DNA of 64,000 nt, taken from positions 870,849 through 934,848 of the forward strand of contig VZQC01007120.1 of the NCBI GenBank assembly GCA_009823505.1. Reading direction: 5' to 3'. This document shows positions 57,960 to 64,000 of the stretch, one piece after another (within the stretch, counting starts at the first letter, position 1; each line of letters opens with the position of its first letter). This stretch comes from Rhizomys pruinosus. Taxonomy: Eukaryota > Chordata > Mammalia > Rodentia > Spalacidae. Below the pieces are notes generated by a model, which saw nothing but the letters and a program-made list of their open reading frames with translations, made no database searches and was not told the origin of the DNA. The position numbers and the translations under genes are program-made.

Positions 57960-58200
57960 GGGCTGGAGAGATAGCCTAGCAGTTAAGAGTGCCGACTGCT
58001 CTTGCAGAGGACACAGGTTCGATCCCCAGCACCCACGTGGCGGCTGAGAACCATCTGTAACTCCAATTCCAGGAGAACTCCAGTTCCAGGGGAATCCGAG
58101 ACCCTCTTCTGACCTCCGCGGCATTGCACGACATGGGTGCACAAACTTACATGCAGACAGTACATTCATACACATAGAAAATAAATAAAATTTTAAAAAA
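57960..58200 (+). repeat. B2-like SINE with target duplication
   Basis: 'gggctggagagatagcctag' to 'acacatagaaaataaataaa', with the 17-base duplication. The flanks repeat 'aagaggctgatgactc' (57,944-57,959 and 58,201-58,216). Confidence 0.95.
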
Positions 58201-58501
58201 AAGAGGCTGATGACTCTCCAGAGGCCTTCTGCTATGGGTATGAGATGGGTTAACAGGCCGTCTCCACATTTTACTGCTGTTTGCTGCTCTCAAAAACATC
58301 TACACCTGGGTGTTCAATACCTCTGCCTGGCCTCTCAGAGTTGCCCCTCAACACATTGATATTTTTCGTGCCAGGGAAAAAAAAGAAAAAGAATACAGTG
58401 CTTGCTGTTTGGGACAATGGAATGGTTTTGAGTGAATCTCCATGCCCAGAGGAGTTTGTGAAGAGAGAAAAAGGCATCAGTGCAAATAACTTTGATTTGC
58501 C

Positions 58502-58645
58502 TTTTTTTTTTTGAGACAGAGTCTCCCTGTAGCCCTAGCTGGCCTGGAACTCACTATGTAGTCCAGGCTGGCCTTGAACTCAGATCTGCCCATCTCTACC
58601 TCCTGAGAGCTGGGATTAAAGGCCTGTATCATCATACCTGGCAGT
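58502..58645 (-). repeat. B1 SINE
   Basis: 'gagacagagtctccctgtag' to 'ggcctgtatcatcatacctg'. Confidence 0.9.
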
Positions 58646-58693
58646 TGGTCTGCTTATTTAAGAAGTCTTGATTATTTAAAAATCATTAAGTTC

Positions 58694-58944
58694 TGGGCTG
58701 GAGAGATGGCCTAGCAGTTAAGAGCACCAACTGCTCTTGCAGAGAACCCAGGTTTGATCCCCAGCACCCACATGGTGGCTGAGAACCGTCTTTAACTCCA
58801 GTTCCAGGGGAATCCGACGCCCTCTTCTGACCTCCACGACATTGCACGACACAGGTGCACAAACCTACATGCCGATAGTACATTCATACACATACAAAAA
58901 TAAATAAAATTTTAAAAATATTTTTAAAAAAAGGTCAAAAAAAC
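58694..58944 (+). repeat. B2-like SINE with target duplication
   Basis: 'tgggctggagagatggccta' to 'cattcatacacatacaaaaa'. Form without the duplication. The flanks repeat 'aaaaatcattaagttc'. Confidence 0.94.
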
Positions 58945-59034
58945 AAAAATCATTAAGTTCCAAAGAGATAAATGAATATTAAGTGAATGCTTAATTACTG
59001 CTTATTCTACTTTATGAGGTTGATAATTTGGTTT

Positions 59035-59150
59035 CCTTTTTTTTAGCTGGAGGCTCACTAAATTGCCTAAACTGGTCTTGAACTCCCAGACCCAAAGAGT
59101 CCCATCGTAGCTGCCCAGATGCTGGGACAACAGGTGTGTGTCACAGTGTC
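59035..59150 (-). repeat. Proto-B1/Alu-monomer-like element
   Basis: 'gctggaggctcactaaattg', 'ctggtcttgaactcccagac', 'gctgggacaacaggtgtgtg'. Confidence 0.55.
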
Positions 59151-59159
59151 CTGTGTTTG

Positions 59160-59400
59160 TTGATTAGGGTCTCTGCTCCAAGCAGTACATCATGGTGGGA
59201 ACTCCTGGTAGAGCAAGCTTCCCATAGCAAGATCTGGGAAGCAAAGGTGGAAAGAGGGACAGGCTTCCAGGAACACATCCCTGTGACCTCAGGCTACCAT
59301 TGGAGGCCACATCTACCTCCTAATACTGCAGCCCTGTGGACCAACCATTTAACACATGGGCTTTGGAAGGACATTCAATACACAAACTGTAGCAGTGCAT
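59160..59400. repeat. Old interspersed repeat, decayed relative of 53,731-54,100
   Basis: 'gtacatcatggtgggaactc', 'gggctttggaaggacattca' are reminiscent of the same family, but much is lost. Confidence 0.35.
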
Positions 59401-59411
59401 AAAACTTCAGT

Positions 59412-59694
59412 TCTGGGGTTGGAGAGATGGCTCAGCAGTTAAGAGCACTGGTTGCTCTTGCAGAGAACCCAGGTTCAGTTACCAGCACCCACTTGGTGGC
59501 TAACATCAGTCTAGTAACTCCAGTTCCAAGGGACTTGCTGTCCTCTTCTGACCTCTGTAGGTGTTGCATACATGTGGTGCACTTATATGCATGCAGGCAA
59601 AATACTCATGCCACCATGTGTGTGCTAGGAATCGAACCCGGGTCCTCTGCAAGAGCAGTTGGCACTCTTAACTGCTGAGCCATCTCTCCAGCCC
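59412..59694 (+). repeat. B2-like SINE joined to an inverted B2-like head
   Basis: A sense copy runs from 'ggggttggagagatggctca' (59,415) to 'aaaatactcatg' (about 59,610). Directly after it an antisense head reads 'ccaccatgtgtgtgctagga', 'atcgaacccgggtcctctgc' to 'gagccatctctccagcccc' (59,694). The two heads can pair over about 85 bases. Confidence 0.88.
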
Positions 59695-60104
59695 CTGCGG
59701 TTTATTTCTTATTGAAAGTCCTGCATTTGCCTCTGGTAGAACTTTTCTCCAGCCTGAGGATCTTTCATAGCCTTTATTTTAGAACAGTCCCTGTGATAGT
59801 TCTTTTTGCTTTGTTTTGTTTGTTTTAACTGAACACATTTATTTTGCCTTGGGACTTAAGGACTCCTGGTGAACAGAGTTACAGCATCAGACTGATGGAC
59901 TGATTTCCTCCTGTTTGGGGGAAGGTGTACACTGTCCCCTAGAGCTCATTGTTCTGGTAGCAAGTCAGCCTGTGTACTGTACTCATTTCCTAGTGCTGGA
60001 ATTGTCAGGCTGTTAGTAATAAAACACATTCTTCTGAAGAAGAGAAAAGAACAAGATTGAGAATTTCTCCAGAGAACTAGCTATAAACTTAAAATGGCGC
60101 CCAG

Positions 60105-60322
60105 AGAGGGCTGAAGAGGCGGCCTTGCTGTTAAGACTGCTTCCTGCTCTTGCAGAAGCCTGAGTTCAGTTCCCAGTGCCCACATTTGGTGGCTCACAAC
60201 CACCTGTAACCATAGTTCCAGATTTTATAGAGTCTGACACCCTCCTCTACCCTCTGCCGGCACCCACACGCATGTGGCATGCATTCACACATATACCTAC
60301 ACATATACACATAAATAAAAAC
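60105..60322 (+). repeat. B2/B3-like SINE
   Basis: 'gagagggctgaagaggcggc', 'gagttcagttcccagtgccc', 'acacatataaccta'-like CA-rich 3' part and A-rich tail. Confidence 0.8.
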
Positions 60323-60334
60323 AAATCTTTAGGT

Positions 60335-60450
60335 CAGGCATGGTGTTGCCTGCCTTTAATCCCAGCACTTGGGTGGCAGAGACAGGTGGATCTCTGTGAG
60401 TTCCAGGACAGCTGGAGCTACAGGGAGACCCTGTCTCAAAAAGAAAAAAA
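60335..60450 (+). repeat. B1 SINE with internal deletion
   Basis: 'gtcaggcatggtgttgcctg', 'gatctctgtgagttccagga', 'cagctggagctacagggaga'. The part 'aaggccagcctggtctacag' is deleted between two 'gtgagttc' repeats. Confidence 0.88.
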
Positions 60451-60452
60451 AA

Positions 60453-60660
60453 ATCTTTTTATGTGTATGAGTGTGCTGTCTGCATGTAGATCTGTGCACC
60501 CGTGTCATGCAATGCCACGGAGGTCAGAAGAGGGCATCGGATTCCCCTGGAACTGGAGTTAAAGAAGGTTCTTAGCCACCATGTGGGTGCTGAGAATCAA
60601 ACCCGGGTCCTCTGCAAGAGCAGTCAGCACTCTTAACTGCTGAGCCATCTCTTCAGCCCC
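60453..60660 (-). repeat. B2-like SINE
   Basis: 'gtgtgctgtctgcatgtaga' to 'gagccatctcttcagcccc'. It is inverted relative to the SINE at 60,105. Confidence 0.92.
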
Positions 60661-60716
60661 AAGGGAAAAAAAAATTCTTTAAAACACACTATTAAAATGG
60701 GCACTGGGAGGAAGCT

Positions 60717-61264
60717 TGTGAGGACCAAGCTGACTCCATTTTAGCTTGGTCAGCTCCATCTTGGCCTAGAGTTCACCCCAGAGTTTTAAAAAAGGGGGAC
60801 AAACAAAAGCATGACATAGATAAATTAATCTTTTATTAGTAGAGCGATTTAACTTATGCCAAAAAGCATAGTTAAATGCTTTATGGACAAGAACAGGCAG
60901 TCTAAACCAGGTAAAGCAATAGAACAAAGAGTCCAGAGCAGGTGAATACACATAATAAAAAAACTGATTGATCTGTAACCAAGATCCTGTCAGTCAGAGG
61001 AGAAGACACCATGACTATGATGGAAACCCCTAACTGGGATAAAAGCTAAGGGAAATTGGGCCTCGCCACCGCTGCCCTCCAGTCCCAAGTCCCATGGGAG
61101 TGTGCTCGGCCCGACGCGTCGTCTGCTCTATCTGTTCTGAGTTGTTGGTTGTTGTGGCTTCTTTTCTGCTTGCTTGTAATTAACCCTCGATTAAACTTAC
61201 GTCTACAACTATTTGTAGCCCCCCGGCACTTTTCTTGCATGAGTGTGGCGAATTGAGCCTAACA
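60717..61264 (+). mobile_element. Solo LTR of an endogenous retrovirus
   Basis: It starts 'tgtgaggaccaagctgactc' and ends 'gaattgagcctaaca', with 'agct' directly on both sides (60,713-60,716 and 61,265-61,268): TG...CA ends and a 4-bp target duplication, as for gammaretrovirus-like (ERV1) elements. A TATA-like 'gggataaaagc' lies near 61,037, followed by GC-richer sequence and an ATTAAA-type signal near 61,190. No internal retroviral genes are adjacent, so it arose by LTR-LTR recombination. Family not named. Confidence 0.8.
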
Positions 61265-61317
61265 AGCTCAGTGGTAGAGGGCTTGTCTAGCATACGCTCT
61301 CTTAAAAACATGATCCT

Positions 61318-61470
61318 TTGCCAGGGGTGGTGGCACGCACCTTTAATCCTAGCACTTGGGAGGCAGAGGCAGGGGGATCTCTGTGAGTTCAAGGCCAGAC
61401 TGGTTTACATAGCGAGTTCAAGGCCAGGTGGGGCTACAGGAAGACCCTGTCTCAAAAAGACAGAAAAATT
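61318..61470 (+). repeat. B1 SINE
   Basis: 'gccaggggtggtggcacgca' to 'gaccctgtctcaaaaagaca'. Confidence 0.94.
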
Positions 61471-61772
61471 AAAAAATGTACTTGGTAAAATAGTAATTCT
61501 AGAGATGAATCTACTACATGAACTCAGTGGACATAGAGTAAGCACAGCTGCAAAAACTATCCAGGAAACACCTGGAAAGACAAAATGGTGGGACATGGGG
61601 ACCCAGAGGTGCCACGCAGTCTGACGTCTCTTAGTCGGAGTCCTGGAGGGAAGCAGAACAGGATATAAATGGTGCTTAAAGCTCTGATGGCCGGGGCTGT
61701 GAGCCTTCTAACGGCAGAGGAGCGTGCTCCTTCAGGCACCACACGTAACCCATGGTTTATTTTTTGAAGATT

Positions 61773-61977
61773 TTTATTTTTATTATTTCGTGCCTGCATG
61801 TATTCAAGTGCACCCATATTGTGCAGTGCCTGCAGAGGTCAGAAGAAGATGTCAGATTCCTCTAGAGCTGGAGTTAATGGATGGTTTTTAGCCACCATAT
61901 GTGTGCTGGGAATTGAACCCAGATCTTGTCCAAGGGCAGCCAGTGCTTTTAACCACTGAGCCATCTCTCTATCCCAA
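61773..61977 (-). repeat. B2-like SINE
   Basis: 'gtgcacccatattgtgcagt', 'tgtgtgctgggaattgaacc', 'ccactgagccatctctct'. Confidence 0.88.
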
Positions 61978-61982
61978 AGATT

Positions 61983-62105
61983 TTTTTTTTTTAATTGTGT
62001 GTTGTGAGCCTGAGAAGGCCAGAAGGTGTGATGCTGAGTATTAAGTTCCAGTCTTCTGGAAGAGCTTCAAACACTCTTAACTGCTGAGCCTGCTCTCCAG
62101 ACCCT
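61983..62105 (-). repeat. B2-like SINE, short and diverged
   Basis: 'aactgctgagcctgctctcc' marks the head; most of the body is deleted. Confidence 0.65.
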
Positions 62106-62149
62106 ACAACCTGTGACTTCTTTTTTTTTTTTTTAATAATTTAATTTTT

Positions 62150-62372
62150 TTTAATTTTTTTAAATTTTATTTTTATGTGTATGAATGTACTGTCTGCAAG
62201 TAGGTTTGTGCACCCGTGTCATGCAATGCCACAGAGGTCAGAAGAGGGCGTCGGATTCCCCTGGAACTGGAGTTAAAGTCGGTTCTCAGCCACCATATGT
62301 GTGCTGGGATTGAACCCAGGTCCTTTGCAAGAGCAGTCAGTGCTCTCAACAGCTAGGCCATCTCTCCAGCCC
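62150..62372 (-). repeat. B2-like SINE with target duplication
   Basis: 'gtactgtctgcaagtaggtt' to 'aggccatctctccagccc'. 'aataatttaattttt' lies on both sides. Confidence 0.92.
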
Positions 62373-62401
62373 AATAATTTAATTTTTAAAAGTATATATA
62401 C

Positions 62402-62403
<2 letters not shown>

Positions 62404-62436
<33 letters not shown>
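62404..62436 (+). repeat. (CA)n microsatellite
   Basis: About 16 CA units, followed by an AT-alternating stretch. Confidence 0.95.
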
Positions 62437-62440
<4 letters not shown>

Positions 62441-62655
62441 TATATATAACACATGTGATTTCTTACTGTGAAGTAGAAGAGGGCTGGCTAAAGGGTTCTA
62501 AAGCATAGTGGTATTATGACTTGAAATACTATTTCCAGAGGCTGCCAAAGAAGGGCGGCTCCTCTAGTGGGACCCCTGTGTGCTCCCCAGCTGTACCTTC
62601 CCTGCTGGCCTGCTGCAGACATGAGCCAGATGTGCTGGGTAGAAGCTTCAGTGCA

Positions 62656-62903
62656 GGGCTGGAGAGATGGCTCAGCAGTTAAGAGCACTGACTGCTCTTG
62701 CAGAGGACCTGGCTTTGAATCCCAGCACCCACATGGCAGCTAAGAACCATCTTAGGCCAGGCATGGTGGTGCACACCTTTAATCCTAGCACTCAGGAGGC
62801 AGAGACAGGCAGATTTCTGTGAGTTCAGGGCTAGCCTGGTCTACATAACAAGCTCCAGGCCAGCTGCGACTAACAGGAGACCCTTTCTCAAAAATAAATA
62901 AAT
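62656..62903 (+). repeat. Composite B2-head/B1 SINE, locus 5
   Basis: The only sense-strand copy: 'gggctggagagatggctcag', 'cacatggcagctaagaacca', 'tctta', then a full B1 'ggccaggcatggtggtgcac' to 'agaccctttctcaaaaataa'. 'aagcttcag' stands before the head (from 62,643) and after the tail (from 62,904), followed by diverged bases. Confidence 0.88.
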
Positions 62904-63097
62904 AAGCTTCAGCATGTATGCAGTGTCTTCTTTTGTCAGGGATGCTGGCAGGCTGGTTCATGAACCTACCTTCTGCTGGAGGTAGAAACTTCATCTCAAT
63001 CCACATGGAATCTCAGGCTGAGTCTCAGCATACCAGGGCCTTCTGTGTTGCAGAGTATGTGTTGTATTCTATGCATTCTGGAAGCCCCTGGCTCTTG

Positions 63098-63367
63098 TCT
63101 CTGGAGCGTGAGCACCGTGGACCATGGCAGACAGCCTTCCTTTCTCTGGAGTGTGAGCACCGTGGACCATGGCAGACAGCCTTCCTTTCTCTGGAGTGTG
63201 AGCACCGTGGACCATGGCAGACAGCCTTCCTTTCTCTGGAGCGTGAGCACCGTGGACCATGGCACACAGCCTTCCTTTCTCTGGAGCGTGAGCACCGTGG
63301 ACCATGGCAGACAGCCTTCCTTTCTCTGGAGCGTGAGCACCGTGGACCATGGCACACAGCCTTCCTC
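63098..63367 (+). repeat. 45-bp minisatellite, six copies
   Basis: Units read 'ctctggagYgtgagcaccgt', then 'ggaccatggcaSacagcctt' and 'cctttct'. Units differ at only two positions (C/T and G/C), so they are recent or homogenised. The period is a multiple of three, which opens long frames on both strands, including a 274-codon one (62,918-63,742). Confidence 0.97.
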
Positions 63368-64000
63368 TCTGCCCAGTGCTGGGCTGAGCTCCCCTCCCTC
63401 TCGGTGGCTTGCCCCTCCTGCTGGCTGCTGGACACACCAGAAGGCCCATCCAGTGCTGGAGTTGCTGTTCCCCTGAACTCTGTCTGGAAAAGTGAATTCA
63501 TACTCTGCTTCCCACAAACCATGTTAGCTGCTCTGAGGAGTATGACTTGTGAATGTGCAGCTCTAGGCAGCCTTCAGGAACTGGGCCTTTGTGTCCCCAT
63601 GTCTTTCTACTCTGAACTTCCTTTCTTGAGGCAGCAGGTGCAGCCCTCCTGCAGCCCAGGGAGCCAAGGCCCCAAGAGCAAGAAAGGGGCCAGCAACATG
63701 GGCAAGTTCAGAGCCTCACCCAGGCCACATGGGCTCCTCTGAGAAGCTCCCCCTTCTCACTGCCCTCCGGTGGGGACACCCAGGATGGACCATGTTCTGT
63801 GACCAGATGCATGTTTATTTGTCTTAAAAGAACAGAGTTACCAGGCACTGGTTTGGGCACGTGCTAATGCTGATTTACCTTACTAATTTCAGGCAGTTAA
63901 TATCTTCCTCCAAACTTTGGAAAAAGCTATTTTTGCCATGGAATGACTTACTTTCTTTTGTTTTCCTTTTGTGATGGGGTTGGTCCAGCCTGGCCTGAAG
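63368..64000. other. Terminal stretch, no gene seen
   Basis: GC-richer than most intervals here, with no SINE. The + frame that runs through the minisatellite stays open to 63,742. I see no splice pair or similarity supporting an exon, but its base composition makes it one of the better places to test. Confidence 0.35.

Overview
The window is nuclear DNA of a mouse-like (muroid) rodent. It is packed with 7SL-derived B1 SINEs and tRNA-derived B2-like SINEs, with ID/B4-type pieces, rodent L1 fragments, simple repeats, one CpG-island promoter and two retrocopies. The B2-like consensus differs from the mouse, rat and Chinese hamster forms I know, so I do not name the species. I see no intact protein-coding exon. 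Long reading frames come from antisense SINEs, minisatellites, GC-rich promoter DNA or the run of Ns.

Layout. 1-12,322: intergenic or intronic DNA with many SINEs, an internally deleted L1 (about 2,200-3,975), an L1 3' region (about 7,380-8,310) and an assembly gap (10,413-11,143). A single N stands at 12,323. From about 12,335 to 24,750 the sequence of 1,005-12,322 is repeated in the same order and orientation, but with many small indels of the kind left in unpolished long reads. It is mixed with perfectly matching patches and one block of pyrimidine-rich noise (about 15,382-15,715). I read this as a false tandem duplication from gap filling. The second copy spans the gap of the first (about 22,583-23,480). 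Noisy sequence continues alone to about 26,080.

26,080-30,000 is clean repeat-rich DNA leading into a CpG island (about 29,995-30,740). The island has three GC boxes and a candidate non-coding first exon ending in a good splice donor at 30,249/30,250 on the + strand. If that reading is right, the remaining 34 kb is mostly the first intron of an unidentified gene. This part holds an elongin B (ELOB) processed pseudogene (42,436-43,182), a decayed FAM90A-like sequence (about 49,655-50,640), a solo LTR (60,717-61,264, TG...CA ends, 4-bp target duplication), antisense L1/Lx-type DNA (about 39,715-40,960) and two six-copy minisatellites with 48-bp and 45-bp periods.

The most notable biology is a recurring composite SINE: the first ~105 bases of a B2-like element fused to the exact 5' end of a B1. 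It occurs at five independent loci with the same junction, and at four of them one target-site duplication encloses the whole dimer, so it moves as a unit. A second is a retrotransposition hot site (42,242-43,454) where a B1, the ELOB retrocopy and a B2-like SINE lie in a row, all in the same orientation, separated by four copies of one 14-bp target sequence.
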